A stretch of 64,000 bases of DNA from Zoogloea sp. 1C4 (GTDB taxonomy: Bacteria > Pseudomonadota > Gammaproteobacteria > Burkholderiales > Rhodocyclaceae). How positions within the stretch are numbered: the first letter of the stretch is position 1; each line of letters begins with the position of its first letter. The DNA lies in the NCBI RefSeq assembly GCF_009469605.1, contig NZ_SSXU01000007.1:1-64000 (forward strand). The letters are read 5' to 3'. Position numbers and translations under genes: made by a program. The notes beneath the pieces are model-generated. The model did not search any database and was not told the origin of the DNA. It saw only the letters and a list, made by a program, of their open reading frames with translations. Shown in pieces: positions 28,189-38,114 of this stretch.

Positions 28189-29037
28189 TCAGAGCATTCC
28201 GAGGTAAGCGGTGGTGAGCGAAGCGCCCCAGAACAGGGCCAGCAGACCCGCCGCCGCGAGGTAGGGGCCGAAGGGGATGGGAATCTCCCGGCCATGCTGG
28301 CGCAGGACGATCAGACCGATGCCGACGACCGCGCCGACCACCGACGACAGCAGGATGGTGAGCGGCAGGATCTGCCAGCCCAGCCAGGCACCGATGGCGG
28401 CGAGGAGCTTGAAATCCCCGTAGCCCATGCCTTCCTTGCCGGTAACGAGCTTGAACAGCCAGAAGACCGTCCAGAGCGACAGATAGCCGGCCGTGGCACC
28501 GACGACGGCGCTCTGCAGATCGGTGAAGGTGCCGCCGATGTTGAGAAGCAGGCCCAGCCACAGCAGCGGCAGGGTGATGCTGTCGGGCAGGAGCTGGGTG
28601 TCGAGGTCGATGAAGCTGAGGGCGATCATCGCCCACACGAAGATCAGCGCGCCGGCGGCCTGCAGCCCGAAGCCGAAGTGGAAGGCCGCAAAACCCGACG
28701 CCACGGCGCAGAACAGTTCGATGAGCGGATAACGCGGGCTGATCGGCCCGCTGCAGTGACGGCAGCGGCCGCGTAGCAGGACGTAGCTGACCACCGGGAT
28801 GTTTTCGACGGCGCTGATCCCGTGGCCGCAGTGGGGGCAGCGGGAGCGCGGCGTGGCGAGGTTGAAGCGCGGCTGCTCGTCGGGGGATTCACCCCGCAGG
28901 CTGGCCGCCTCGGCGAGCCACTCGCGCTCCATCATCACCGGCAGGCGGTGGATGACGACGTTCAGAAAACTGCCGACAAACAGGCCGAGCAGCGTGCAGG
29001 TGGCCGTGAAGACCAGCGGGTCCGCAAAGACTTCCAT
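28189..29037 (-). CDS. pilD: Type IV prepilin peptidase / N-methyltransferase PilD
   Basis: 282 residues, eight membrane helices. The cytoplasmic zinc loop has RCPHCGHG and GRCRHCSGPISPRYPLIE (two CxxC). Aspartyl protease residues are in SFIDLDTQLLPD and GYGDFKLLAAIG. It cleaves leader peptides of pilin-like proteins and methylates the new N-terminus. Last gene of a pilB-pilC-pilD transcript, 18 bp after pilC. Confidence 0.95.
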   Translation of the reverse strand: MEVFADPLVFTATCTLLGLFVGSFLNVVIHRLPVMMEREWLAEAASLRGESPDEQPRFNLATPRSRCPHCGHGISAVENIPVVSYVLLRGRCRHCSGPISPRYPLIELFCAVASGFAAFHFGFGLQAAGALIFVWAMIALSFIDLDTQLLPDSITLPLLWLGLLLNIGGTFTDLQSAVVGATAGYLSLWTVFWLFKLVTGKEGMGYGDFKLLAAIGAWLGWQILPLTILLSSVVGAVVGIGLIVLRQHGREIPIPFGPYLAAAGLLALFWGASLTTAYLGML

Positions 29038-29055
29038 GATGGGCGCCAGCTGGCG

Positions 29056-30297
29056 TCAGGAGACCACGGCGCCGATCTTGAAGATCGGGAGGTACATGGC
29101 GACGACCAGGCCGCCGATCACGACACCGAGGAACACCATGATGATCGGTTCGAGCAGCTGGCTGAGACCGGCAACGGCGTCGTCCACCTCGCGTTCGAAG
29201 AAGTCGGCGACCTTGCTCAGCATGGAGTCGAGCTGACCGGATTCCTCGCCGATGGACACCATCTGGACGACCATGGTCGGGAAGACCAGCACGTTCTGCA
29301 TGGCGACGGTGAGGCTCGTGCCGGTGCTCACGTCGGACTGGATCTGCTTGGTGGCCTGCCGGTATACGACGTTGCCTGCAGCGCCACCGACCGAGTCGAG
29401 GGCTTCGACGAGCGGGACGCCGGCGGCGAACATCGTTGCCAGGGTGCGCGTCCAGCGGGCGATGGTGGCCTTGCGGACGACTTCGCCGATGACCGGGATC
29501 TGCAGGACGATCCGGTCGACGGCGATCTGCATGGGTACCGAGTGCTTGTAGGCATACGATATTCCAATGACTGTGCCCAGGATGATGCCGAAAACGATAT
29601 ACCAGTACGACACGAAGAAGTCGGAGATGGCGATGACCATCATCGTCGGGGCGGGCAGGTCGGCGCCAAAGCTGGAGAACACCTTCTTGAATTCAGGGAC
29701 CACGAACAGCATCATCACCGAAACCACCAGCGCGGCCACGACCACCACGGCCACCGGGTAGAACATCGCGGATTTGATCTTGCTCTTGATGGCAAGAATC
29801 TTTTCCTTGTAGGTGGCGAGGCGGTCGAGCAGGGAATCGAGGATGCCGGCCTGTTCGCCAGCGGCGACCAGGTTGCAGAACAGGGCGTCGAAGTGGGCCG
29901 GGTGGCGGCGGAAGGCCTGGGACAGGCTGCTGCCGGTCTCCACATTGGCGCGGACATCGTTGAGCAGACGGGCCAGGGACGGATTGCCACAGCCCTTGAT
30001 GGCGATGTCGAAGGATTGCAGCAGGGGCACGCCGGAACGCATCATCGTGGCGAGCTGGCGGGTGAACAGCGCGATGTCCTTGTCCGTGATGGAACGGCCG
30101 CGGGAGAAGGCCTGCTTGCGGATCTTCTGGGTGAGGATGCCCTGGCGGCGCAGAACGGTCTGGACGACGGTTTCCGTCGTCGCGCGCATTTCGCCACGGA
30201 TGATCTTGCCGGTCTTGTCCTTGCCTTCCCAGACGAACAGGTGTTCGCGGGCGACGTTCGTGGTGCGGGCAGGGGTCTTCTTGGGTGCAGTGGCCAT
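29056..30297 (-). CDS. pilC: Type IV pilus inner-membrane platform protein PilC
   Basis: 413 residues from the ATG at 30297 (a TTG in frame precedes it). Two GspF/PilC domains (about 75-200 and 280-400), with QLATMMRSGVPLLQSFDIAI and later TRTLATMFAAGVPLVEALDS, and three membrane helices including SAMFYPVAVVVVAALVVSVM. It anchors the PilB motor in the inner membrane. It lies 22 bp after pilB. Confidence 0.95.
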   Translation of the reverse strand: MATAPKKTPARTTNVAREHLFVWEGKDKTGKIIRGEMRATTETVVQTVLRRQGILTQKIRKQAFSRGRSITDKDIALFTRQLATMMRSGVPLLQSFDIAIKGCGNPSLARLLNDVRANVETGSSLSQAFRRHPAHFDALFCNLVAAGEQAGILDSLLDRLATYKEKILAIKSKIKSAMFYPVAVVVVAALVVSVMMLFVVPEFKKVFSSFGADLPAPTMMVIAISDFFVSYWYIVFGIILGTVIGISYAYKHSVPMQIAVDRIVLQIPVIGEVVRKATIARWTRTLATMFAAGVPLVEALDSVGGAAGNVVYRQATKQIQSDVSTGTSLTVAMQNVLVFPTMVVQMVSIGEESGQLDSMLSKVADFFEREVDDAVAGLSQLLEPIIMVFLGVVIGGLVVAMYLPIFKIGAVVS

Positions 30298-30319
30298 CAA
30301 ATATTTCCGCGTGAAGCGA

Positions 30320-32035
30320 TCACTCGTTCGTGCAAGCGAGGACTTCGGTCAGAGAGGTGACCCCTTGCTTCACTTTCAGCAGTCCGGACTGGCGCAGATC
30401 CCGGACGCCCTCGATCTGGGCCTGGGCAGCGATGTCCATCGAGTTGCCGTTCGTCATGATTATACGTGCGATCTCTTCCGAGATCGGCATCACCTGGTAA
30501 ATGCCCAGCCGCCCCTTGTAACCTGAGCCCTTGCAGCGTTCGCAGCCCTTGGGGCCGTAGGGCTGCCATGTGCCGTCGATGTCTTCTTCCGCAAAACCGG
30601 CGGAAATCAGGGCTTCGATCGGGATGTCGACCGGCTGCTTGCAGGTGCATAGCCGGCGAGCGAGTCGCTGCGCCGTGATCATGATCACCGACGATGCGAT
30701 ATTGAACGGCGCGACGCCCATATTCTTTAGGCGTTCGAGGGTCGACGGGGCGTCGTTGGTGTGGAGGGTGGACAGCACCAGGTGACCAGTCTGGGCCGCC
30801 TTGACCGAAATTTCGGCGGTTTCGAGGTCGCGGATTTCGCCGACCATGATCACGTCCGGATCCTGGCGCAGGAAGGCGCGCAGGGCCGACGCGAAGGTGA
30901 GGCCGGCTTTCTCGTTGACGTTAACCTGGTTTACGCCCGGCAGGTTGATTTCGGCCGGATCTTCGGCGGTGCTGATGTTGACGCCGGGCTTGTTGAGGAT
31001 GTTGAGACAAGTGTAGAGCGACACCGTCTTGCCGCTACCGGTCGGGCCGGTGACGAGCACCATGCCGTACGGGCGGGACACCGCGTCGAGGAGGGCGGCC
31101 TTTTGATCGGGCTCGTAGCCGAGGGCGTCGACGCCCAGCATGGCGGAGGTCGGATCGAGGATCCGCATCACGATCTTTTCGCCGTGCAGGGTGGGCAGCG
31201 TCGAGACCCGGAAGTCGATGGACTTGTTCTTTGACAGCACCAGCTTCATCCGGCCGTCCTGGGGGACGCGCTTCTCGGAGATGTCGAGGCGGGAGATGAC
31301 CTTGATCCGGGCGGCGATCTTTTCCTTGAGCACCAGCGGCGGCTGGGCGATCTCGCGCAGGATGCCGTCGGTGCGGAAGCGGATGCGGTAGTACTTCTCG
31401 TAGGGCTCGAAGTGGATGTCCGAGGCACCTTCGTTGATGGCGTCGATCAGCAGCTTCTGGATGAAGCGCACGACCGGTGCGTCGTCCACCTCGGAGGCGC
31501 TTTCCTCGATCACCGGCGCATCCGCCAGGCCGTCCTGGCCCAGCAGATCCATGTCGAACTCTTCGCCGGTGAGATCCTTCAGCGCGGTCGAAGCGCTTTC
31601 GGACAGGCGCTCGACGAGGGCGATGAGCTTGGGTGCCTCGACCACCACCGGGTCGACGGCCAGGCCGGTCTGGAAGCGGATTTCGTCGAGGATGCGCAGG
31701 TTCGACGGGTCGGCCAGGGCCAGGGCCAGGCGGTTGCCGCGGCGGCCGAGGGCGACGACCTGATGCTTGAGCATCAGCTTGCGGTCGATGGCGTCGATTG
31801 CCAGGTGGGACTGTTCGAAGGCGGCGAGATCGAGCGCCGGGGTACCGAAGGTGTCGGCCGCAAAGCGCGCCACGTCATTGGCACTCATCAGCCCCCGATT
31901 GATGACTTCGAGGACGAAATCATTGGGGTTTCCCGATCCGGACGTGCACTGCAGGGCCTCGGCTTCGAGAAGCCGGCCATGTTGTACGAGAGCGCGGGCG
32001 AGGCCGCTCAGCGCGGCTTGGGGAGTGGCTGACAT
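30320..32035 (-). CDS. pilB: Type IV pilus assembly ATPase PilB
   Basis: 571 residues. N-terminal MshEN-type domain (about 1-150). The ATPase core has Walker A GPTGSGKTVSLYTCLN, the Asp box, Walker B DPDVIMVGEIRDLETAEIS and the His box TGHLVLSTLHTNDAPSTLER. The C-terminal zinc knuckle has RRLCTCKQPVD and GCERCKGSGYKGR. It powers pilus extension at the cytoplasmic face. First gene of pilBCD. Major pilin genes are not in the window. Confidence 0.96.
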   Translation of the reverse strand: MSATPQAALSGLARALVQHGRLLEAEALQCTSGSGNPNDFVLEVINRGLMSANDVARFAADTFGTPALDLAAFEQSHLAIDAIDRKLMLKHQVVALGRRGNRLALALADPSNLRILDEIRFQTGLAVDPVVVEAPKLIALVERLSESASTALKDLTGEEFDMDLLGQDGLADAPVIEESASEVDDAPVVRFIQKLLIDAINEGASDIHFEPYEKYYRIRFRTDGILREIAQPPLVLKEKIAARIKVISRLDISEKRVPQDGRMKLVLSKNKSIDFRVSTLPTLHGEKIVMRILDPTSAMLGVDALGYEPDQKAALLDAVSRPYGMVLVTGPTGSGKTVSLYTCLNILNKPGVNISTAEDPAEINLPGVNQVNVNEKAGLTFASALRAFLRQDPDVIMVGEIRDLETAEISVKAAQTGHLVLSTLHTNDAPSTLERLKNMGVAPFNIASSVIMITAQRLARRLCTCKQPVDIPIEALISAGFAEEDIDGTWQPYGPKGCERCKGSGYKGRLGIYQVMPISEEIARIIMTNGNSMDIAAQAQIEGVRDLRQSGLLKVKQGVTSLTEVLACTNE

Positions 32036-32119
32036 GCCTGAGCGTCTGTGAGGGTGATCGGCCTTGAACGTGCCCGGATCATGCCGTCAGGTCGAGGGCT
32101 TGTAAAGCCGCGACACGCT

Positions 32120-33400
32120 TTATGGCGACTTTTTCGCAGCAGAGCGGAATATTCGCACGTTCTTGATGCGACGGTCCTCGGCCTGGACCACCTCGATCGG
32201 AATGCCGGCGATCTTGACCGACACGCCGGCCTCGGGAATGTCCTGCAGGTGTTCGAGCAGCAGGCCGTTCAGTGTCTTGGGGCCGTCGACCGGCAGGTTG
32301 AGGCCCAGCCGGCGGTTGAGGTTGCGCAGGTGCTGGCTGCCATCGACGATCACGCTGCCGTCCTCGCGCCAGGTGAGCTTGTCGGCGGCGTCCGGCGCGC
32401 TGGTGGTGAACTTGCCGATGAGCTCCTCGATGATGTCTTCGAGGGTGACGAGACCGAGGAGCTCGCCGTATTCATCCACCACCAGCCCGAGGCGCTCGCG
32501 GTTCTCCTGGAAGAACTGCAGCTGGGAATACACCGGCGTGCTGGCCGGGATGAAATACGGCCTGGACAGCATGCCGCGGATGTCGGCGGCGGACAGGCTG
32601 TGGTCGAGGGTCTGGCCGAGGATGCGGCGGACGTGGAGGATGCCGATCACCGCGTTCATCTCGCCGTCGAACACCGGCAGGCGGGTGTGGTAGCAGGTGG
32701 CGAGGTGGCCCTGGATGACGTCGATGGGTTCGGCGATGTTGACCGCCTCGATCTGGCTGCGCGGCATCATCACGTCCTCGACGGTGATGTCCTCGAGCTC
32801 GAACAGATTGACCAGGATGCTGCGGTGCTTGGGTGGGATGAAGGCACCGGATTCGAGCACCATCGTGCGAAGCTCTTCGGTGGACAGGCTGTGGGCGTCC
32901 TCGTTGCCGTTCGGAGAGAGGTGCAGCAGACGCAGGAGCCCCGCAACGAACAGATTGACGAACCACACCACGAAATAAAGGCTCTTGAGCAGCCCTGACA
33001 GAGGATAGCTGACGAAGCAGGCGAGCCGGTTGGCGTGGTTGGCGCCGATCACCTTGGGGGTGATCTCGGCGAAGACCAGGATCAGGAAAGTGACCGCCAG
33101 CGTGCTTACGCCGAGCACCCATTCCTCGCTGCCGAAGAGCTGGATCGTGATGACGCTGACCAGCGTTGCCGCAGCGGCGTTCACGAGGTTGTTGAAGAGC
33201 AGGATGATGCCCAGCAGCTTGTCGGTCTGGTCCAGCAGATCGAGGGCCAAGCGGGCGCCCCGGGAGCCCTGATTTGCGGCGGAGCGCAGCCGATAGCGGT
33301 TGGCCGCCATCATGGCCGTTTCGGCCATCGAGAAGAAACCGGAAAGCGCCAGCAGCGCGACGAGGATCGCCGACTGGGCCGAAAGGGGAATGGCGTCCAA
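32120..33400 (-). CDS. CNNM/CorC-HlyC family membrane protein with CBS domains
   Basis: 426 residues with a TTG start. N-terminal DUF21 (CNNM) membrane domain with about four helices (LVALLALSGFFSMAETAMMA; FVSYPLSGLLKSLYFVVWFV). Two CBS domains follow (about 205-330; VMMPRSQIEAVNI, VDEYGELLGLVTLEDIIEEL), then a CorC_HlyC domain. Related proteins export Mg2+ or Co2+. The precise ion is not shown by sequence. Divergence from the UPF0053 family norm is not evident. Confidence 0.88.
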   Translation of the reverse strand: MDAIPLSAQSAILVALLALSGFFSMAETAMMAANRYRLRSAANQGSRGARLALDLLDQTDKLLGIILLFNNLVNAAAATLVSVITIQLFGSEEWVLGVSTLAVTFLILVFAEITPKVIGANHANRLACFVSYPLSGLLKSLYFVVWFVNLFVAGLLRLLHLSPNGNEDAHSLSTEELRTMVLESGAFIPPKHRSILVNLFELEDITVEDVMMPRSQIEAVNIAEPIDVIQGHLATCYHTRLPVFDGEMNAVIGILHVRRILGQTLDHSLSAADIRGMLSRPYFIPASTPVYSQLQFFQENRERLGLVVDEYGELLGLVTLEDIIEELIGKFTTSAPDAADKLTWREDGSVIVDGSQHLRNLNRRLGLNLPVDGPKTLNGLLLEHLQDIPEAGVSVKIAGIPIEVVQAEDRRIKNVRIFRSAAKKSP

Positions 33401-33456
33401 GCGGAGCGGGATCGGTTGGGGAACCCGGCCGAGTATTCAGGCCGGGTCGGGCCTTG

Positions 33457-34284
33457 TCAAGCCGCGCGGCCCAGGAGCACCTCGGCCACGAAGCGGCTGC
33501 CCACGTAGGCGAGCATCAGCGCGATGAAACCGGCGAGCGTCCAGTATTGCGCCTTCTTGCCACGCCAGCCCTGGAAATGCCGGCCCACCAGCAGGCTGCC
33601 GAAGATCAGCCACGAGATGATCGCGAAAACCGTCTTGTGATCGAGCCGGAAGGCCTTGCCGAACAGCGCCTCGGAGAACAGCACGCCGGAGCCCACGGTG
33701 AGGGTGAGCAGCACGAAGGCGATGCCGATCAGGCGGAAAAGCAGGGTTTCCATCGTCAGCAGCGGCGGCAGCGCGGCGAAGGCGCGGGTGAGGTGGGCGC
33801 CGTGCAGCCGGCGCTCGGCGACGGACATCAGCATGGCGTGGAGGGCCGCCAGGGTGAACAGGCTGTAGGCCAGCATCGCAACCACGAAGTGGGCGCGGAA
33901 CAGCGGGGCGCTGGCGTTCTCGAGCACGTGGGCGCCGGGGAAGAAGGCAGGCAGCAGCGAACAGACGGCGGCGACGGGCATGCCAAGGGTCTGCAGGCCC
34001 TCGAGCCGGGCATAGAGGCTCTCGATCCAGTAGAACAGGATCGCCAGCCACAGCATGAGCGACAGGGCGAGGCTGAAACCGAAGTGGATGCCCTCGGCCG
34101 AGAAGAAGGTGCTGTTGAGCGCAAGCCCGTGGGCGACGAGGGCCACGAGCATCAGCACGCGCTCCTTGGGCTGCAGGCCCTGGCGCGGGGCGGAGGTCGG
34201 CGCGATCCAGCGGGTGTGCCAGAAATGCACGCCAAGCAGCGCGTACAGGGAGGCGGGGAGGAGATGAAGTAGAATCGCGGGCAT
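33457..34284 (-). CDS. CcsA-like cytochrome c assembly / inner-membrane YpjD-type protein
   Basis: 275 residues, eight predicted helices. The heme-handling-like histidines are seen in HVLENASAPLFRAHFVVAML and FRLDHKTVFAIISWLIFGSL. It lies back to back with ffh, a conserved betaproteobacterial neighbourhood, so it is the YpjD/CcsA-like paralogue and not the main CcsB, which is encoded at 39587-40726. It probably has a role in heme or cytochrome handling; not proven. Confidence 0.85.
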   Translation of the reverse strand: MPAILLHLLPASLYALLGVHFWHTRWIAPTSAPRQGLQPKERVLMLVALVAHGLALNSTFFSAEGIHFGFSLALSLMLWLAILFYWIESLYARLEGLQTLGMPVAAVCSLLPAFFPGAHVLENASAPLFRAHFVVAMLAYSLFTLAALHAMLMSVAERRLHGAHLTRAFAALPPLLTMETLLFRLIGIAFVLLTLTVGSGVLFSEALFGKAFRLDHKTVFAIISWLIFGSLLVGRHFQGWRGKKAQYWTLAGFIALMLAYVGSRFVAEVLLGRAA

Positions 34285-34322
34285 CTTCGAAGTTTACCCC
34301 AAGCCCTCGGCTACAAACCATC

Positions 34323-35684
34323 ATGCTGGATAACCTCACGACGCGACTTGCCAAAGTCGTAAAAACCCTTCGCGGCCAGGCTCGCCTGACCGAAGACAAC
34401 ATCCAGGACGCCCTGCGCGAAGTGCGCATGGCGCTGCTGGAGGCCGACGTGGCCTTGCCGGTGGTGAAGGATTTCATCGCCCGGGTGAAGGAAAAGGCCG
34501 TCGGCACCGAGGTGATCAGCTCCCTCACCCCCGGCCAGGCGCTGGTGGGCGTGGTGCACCGCGAACTCACCGACCTGATGGGCGGCGCCCACACGGGGCT
34601 CAATCTGGCCACCCAGCCGCCGGCGATAATCCTGATGGCCGGCCTGCAGGGCGCGGGCAAGACCACCACCACCGGCAAGCTCGGCAAGATGCTCACCGAG
34701 CGGATGAAGAAGAAGGTACTCACGGTCTCCACCGACATCTACCGCCCGGCGGCCATCGCCCAGCTGCAGACGGTGGCCCAGCAGGCGGGCATCGAGTTCT
34801 TCCCCTCCACGCCCGACCAGAAGCCGGTGGACATCGCCCTGGCCGCCGTCGATTACGCCCGCCGTCACTACTTCGACGTGCTGCTCGTCGATACCGCCGG
34901 CCGGCTCGCCATCGACCAGGTGATGATGGAGGAGATCCAGGCCCTCCACGCCACGGTCAAGCCGATCGAAACCCTGTTCGTCGTCGATGCGATGCTCGGC
35001 CAGGATGCGGTGAACACCGCCCGCGCGTTCAACGACGCGCTGCCGCTCACCGGCGTGGTGCTCACCAAGCTCGACGGCGATGCCCGCGGCGGTGCGGCGC
35101 TGTCGGTGCGCCACGTCACCGGCAAGCCGCTCAAGTTTGCCGGCGTCGGCGAAAAGCTCGCCGGGCTCGAGGAGTTCCACCCCGAGCGGATGGCCAGCCG
35201 GATCCTCGGCATGGGCGACATCCTGTCGCTGGTGGAAGACGCCCGTCGCGGTGTGGATGAGGAGAAGGCCAAGGAGTTCGCCCAGAAGCTCAAGAGCGGC
35301 AAGGGCTTCGACCTCAACGACTTCAAGGACCAGCTCGGCCAGATGAAGAAGATGGGCGGCCTTTCCAGTCTGCTCGACAAGCTGCCGGCCCAGTTTGCCC
35401 AGGCCGCGGGACAGCTCCAGGGCGGTGTCGAAGACAAGGCGGTGCGCCGCATCGAGGGCATCATCAACTCGATGACCCCGCTCGAACGCGCCAAGCCGGA
35501 GCTCCTCAAGGCCTCCCGCAAGCGTCGGATTGCCGCCGGCGCGGGCGTGACGGTGCAGGAGGTCAACCGCCTGCTGAGCCAGTTCGAGCAGACCCAGAAG
35601 ATGATGAAGCAGTTCTCCAAGGGCGGCATGCAGAAGATGATGCGGGCCATGAAGGGCCTGATGCCCGGCGGCGGCCTGCGCTGA
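34323..35684 (+). CDS. ffh: Signal recognition particle protein Ffh
   Basis: 453 residues. NG GTPase domain with P-loop GLQGAGKTTTTGKLGK (about 107), DTAGRLAID and TKLDGDARGGAAL; then a Met-rich M domain at the C-terminus (MMKQFSKGGMQKMMRAMKGL) that binds 4.5S RNA and signal sequences. It directs membrane proteins to SecYEG co-translationally. Divergent from the CcsA-like gene. Confidence 0.97.
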   Translation: MLDNLTTRLAKVVKTLRGQARLTEDNIQDALREVRMALLEADVALPVVKDFIARVKEKAVGTEVISSLTPGQALVGVVHRELTDLMGGAHTGLNLATQPPAIILMAGLQGAGKTTTTGKLGKMLTERMKKKVLTVSTDIYRPAAIAQLQTVAQQAGIEFFPSTPDQKPVDIALAAVDYARRHYFDVLLVDTAGRLAIDQVMMEEIQALHATVKPIETLFVVDAMLGQDAVNTARAFNDALPLTGVVLTKLDGDARGGAALSVRHVTGKPLKFAGVGEKLAGLEEFHPERMASRILGMGDILSLVEDARRGVDEEKAKEFAQKLKSGKGFDLNDFKDQLGQMKKMGGLSSLLDKLPAQFAQAAGQLQGGVEDKAVRRIEGIINSMTPLERAKPELLKASRKRRIAAGAGVTVQEVNRLLSQFEQTQKMMKQFSKGGMQKMMRAMKGLMPGGGLR

Positions 35685-35756
35685 TTGCCGGCCGGCTCCG
35701 CCCGGGGCCGGCTAATCCTGTTTGCCGCTGACACGCGGCCGTGGGAGGTGAAGCCG

Positions 35757-37250
35757 ATGAAGTCCGACGACGATCGCTGGCGGCTCGCCGTCGAGGCTTC
35801 GGGCGACGCCCTGTGGGACTGGCTGCCCGCGGAGGGCCGCATCTTCTCGTCGCCCAGGCTTGGCGAACTCCTCGGCCTGCCCGAGCCCACGGGCGCCATC
35901 GACTGGCGCAGCCATCTCCATCCGGACGACCGCGACAGCGTGCTCGCCAGCCTCGAAGAATGCCTTGGCGAGGCAGCTACGGGGTTCGACGCGGAGTTCC
36001 GGCTGCGCTGCCGGAAAGGTCGGCATCGCTGGTTCTCCGCCCGCGGCGGGGTGGTGGCGCGGGATGCGGCGGGTGCGGCGGAGCGCTTCGTGTGCGTGCT
36101 GCGCGATGTCACCCTTGCCCGCGAACAGCGCGAAACCCTGCAGGCGTCCGAGCGCCTGTGGCAGTTTGCCCTCGAAGGCCATGGCGACGCCCTGTGGGAC
36201 TGGACCCTCGACACCGGGATGATCAACATCAGCCCGTCCTTCCGCGCCATCACCGGATGGCCGGACGGCGCCGCGCTGCGGGGCAACGACATCTGGCCCG
36301 AACGCATCCATCCGGAAGATCTGCGCAAGGCGATGGCGGCCTTCAACGCCCACCTGTCGGGCGGACGGCCGATGACCGAGGTGGAGTTCCGCCTGCTGGT
36401 GAGTGACGGCACCTACCGCTGGGTGGCGCTGCGCGGCAAGGTCATGGAGCGCGACGCCCTCGGCCGGCCGTCGCGGATGATCGGCACCGTGCGCGACGTG
36501 CATGATCACTACCTCAGCATCGCCCGCGAGAAGCGCCAGGAGCGCGAGCTGGCCCGCGCCGCGCACCTGATCCACCTGGGCGAGATGGCCTCGGTGTTGT
36601 CCCACGAACTCAACCAGCCGCTCACCGCCCTGCGCAATTTCTCTGGAGTGGCCCTGCGCCGTCTCGAGGAACTGGGCCCGGCCGGCAATCGCATCGCCGA
36701 ACCCCTCAAGATGATCTCCGAGCAGGCCATGCGGGCGGGCGACATCGTGCATCGGGTGCGCGGCTTCGTGCGCCGGGGCGGGCTCAAGTCGGCGCCGGTG
36801 GCGATGAACAAGGTGGTGCAGAGCGTCGTCCGCTTTGCCGAGTTCGAGGCCCGGGCCCACGCGGTGCAGTTGCTGCTCCAGCTGGCCGAGCCGCTGCCCC
36901 TGGTCAATGGGGATCAGGTGCAACTCGAACAGGTGCTGAGCAACCTCGTCAAGAACGCCATCGACGCCATGAGCGCCGTGCCCTGCTCACGCGACCTTGT
37001 GATTCGCACTCAGGTCGACCACGATGGAATGGTCGAGGTGGCGGTAATCGATTGCGGCGAGGGGCTCGCCGAATCCGTGCGGCAGGACCCTTTCGCCCCC
37101 TTCGCCACGACCAAGCAGGATGGGGTCGGGCTGGGTCTGGCGATCTGTCGCACGATCATCGAGAACCATGGTGGACGAATGTGGGTCGAATCCAGTGATG
37201 CGCAGGGTACGACCTTCTGCTTTGCCTTGCCGTCGATGCCTGCCGCCTGA
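35757..37250 (+). CDS. PAS-domain sensor histidine kinase (FixL/TodS-like)
   Basis: 497 residues from the ATG at 35757, chosen for the GGGAGGTG ribosome site 6-13 bases upstream. Two PAS/PAC units with a repeated SGDALWDW/HGDALWDW motif (residues about 5-130 and 140-260). Then a HisKA region with the phospho-His in VLSHELNQPLTALRNFSGVA, N box EQVLSNLVKNAIDAM, and G boxes VIDCGEGLAES and GVGLGLAICRTIIENHGG. No membrane helix, so it senses a cytoplasmic signal; no heme-type PAS was identified. It pairs with the FixJ-type regulator 63 bp downstream. Confidence 0.9.
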   Translation: MKSDDDRWRLAVEASGDALWDWLPAEGRIFSSPRLGELLGLPEPTGAIDWRSHLHPDDRDSVLASLEECLGEAATGFDAEFRLRCRKGRHRWFSARGGVVARDAAGAAERFVCVLRDVTLAREQRETLQASERLWQFALEGHGDALWDWTLDTGMINISPSFRAITGWPDGAALRGNDIWPERIHPEDLRKAMAAFNAHLSGGRPMTEVEFRLLVSDGTYRWVALRGKVMERDALGRPSRMIGTVRDVHDHYLSIAREKRQERELARAAHLIHLGEMASVLSHELNQPLTALRNFSGVALRRLEELGPAGNRIAEPLKMISEQAMRAGDIVHRVRGFVRRGGLKSAPVAMNKVVQSVVRFAEFEARAHAVQLLLQLAEPLPLVNGDQVQLEQVLSNLVKNAIDAMSAVPCSRDLVIRTQVDHDGMVEVAVIDCGEGLAESVRQDPFAPFATTKQDGVGLGLAICRTIIENHGGRMWVESSDAQGTTFCFALPSMPAA

Positions 37251-37313
37251 GCGGGCACAAAAAAAGAAGCGTCACCAAACAAGAATAATGAGACACCTGG
37301 CAGGAGACAAATC

Positions 37314-37931
37314 ATGGACGCGCCGCTCGTGTGCGTGGTGGATGACGATGATGCCGTCAGACTCTCCATCGGCCTTTTGATCGAAACCCTTGGCTTGCCG
37401 GTGCGCAGTTTCGCCAGCGCACTGGATGTACTCGAAGACTCTGAAGTGCTGGCAAGAGCCCACTGCCTCGTCCTGGACGTGCGCATGCCCGGGCTCTCGG
37501 GCGTTGGCCTGCAGGAGCGCCTGGTCCGCCTCGCCCATACGGCGCCGATCATCTTCGTATCCGGGCATGGCGACGTGCCGATGGTGGCGCGGGCGATGCG
37601 CGATGGCGCCTTCGACTTCCTCCAGAAGCCCTTCAACGAGCAGGTCCTCCTCGACCGCGTCCAGGAAGCGGTGCAGCTGGCGGCCCGGCGGCGTCGCCTG
37701 GATGCCAGACGGGCCGACATCCAGCGACGCCTCGACACCCTCACCCTGCGCGAGCGGGACGTGATGGAAGGGATGGTCGCCGGTCGGCTCAACAAGCAGA
37801 TCGCCGAAGACCTCGGCATCAGCATGAAGACCGTCGAACAGCACCGGGCCCGGGTGATGGAAAAGCTGGAGGCCGACTCCCTGGCCGCGCTGGTGCGTGT
37901 GGTGGTGTGTGCGGAGCGGGACGACAGCTGA
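37314..37931 (+). CDS. FixJ-family two-component response regulator
   Basis: 205 residues. Receiver domain with acidic pocket VVDDDDAV, phospho-Asp in CLVLDVRMPGLSGV, Thr/Ser and Lys in FVSGHGDVPMV and DFLQKPF. LuxR-type HTH at the C-terminus (LTLRERDVMEGMVAGRLNKQ and ISMKTVEQHRARVMEKLEAD). It is the likely partner of the PAS kinase upstream. Its targets are not known; the next gene downstream encodes a phasin. Confidence 0.92.
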   Translation: MDAPLVCVVDDDDAVRLSIGLLIETLGLPVRSFASALDVLEDSEVLARAHCLVLDVRMPGLSGVGLQERLVRLAHTAPIIFVSGHGDVPMVARAMRDGAFDFLQKPFNEQVLLDRVQEAVQLAARRRRLDARRADIQRRLDTLTLRERDVMEGMVAGRLNKQIAEDLGISMKTVEQHRARVMEKLEADSLAALVRVVVCAERDDS

Positions 37932-38033
37932 ACCCGGGGTTGGGTCTCCTCAGGGTTTTCCCGGATGCGCGAAGGGGAAACGCCGGATTTGGTGGAAACA
38001 CCTTATTTGGCAGAATCCACCCCGTTAGCTGAC

Positions 38034-38045
38034 GCTGCATTGCAC
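38034..38045. promoter_or_regulatory. Candidate PhaR operator upstream of the phasin gene
   Basis: GCTGCATTGCAC is a partly symmetric TGC/GCA-rich site of the kind PhaR repressors bind in PHA-producing bacteria. It lies about 70 bases upstream of the phasin start. Only one copy was noticed and the match to a consensus was judged by eye. Confidence 0.35.
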
Positions 38046-38114
38046 AAAAAATGACGGGTGGAGGAGACTTCCGTCCTGATGCAGACCGGTGCCCCGATCA
38101 ATAAAGGAGAATCT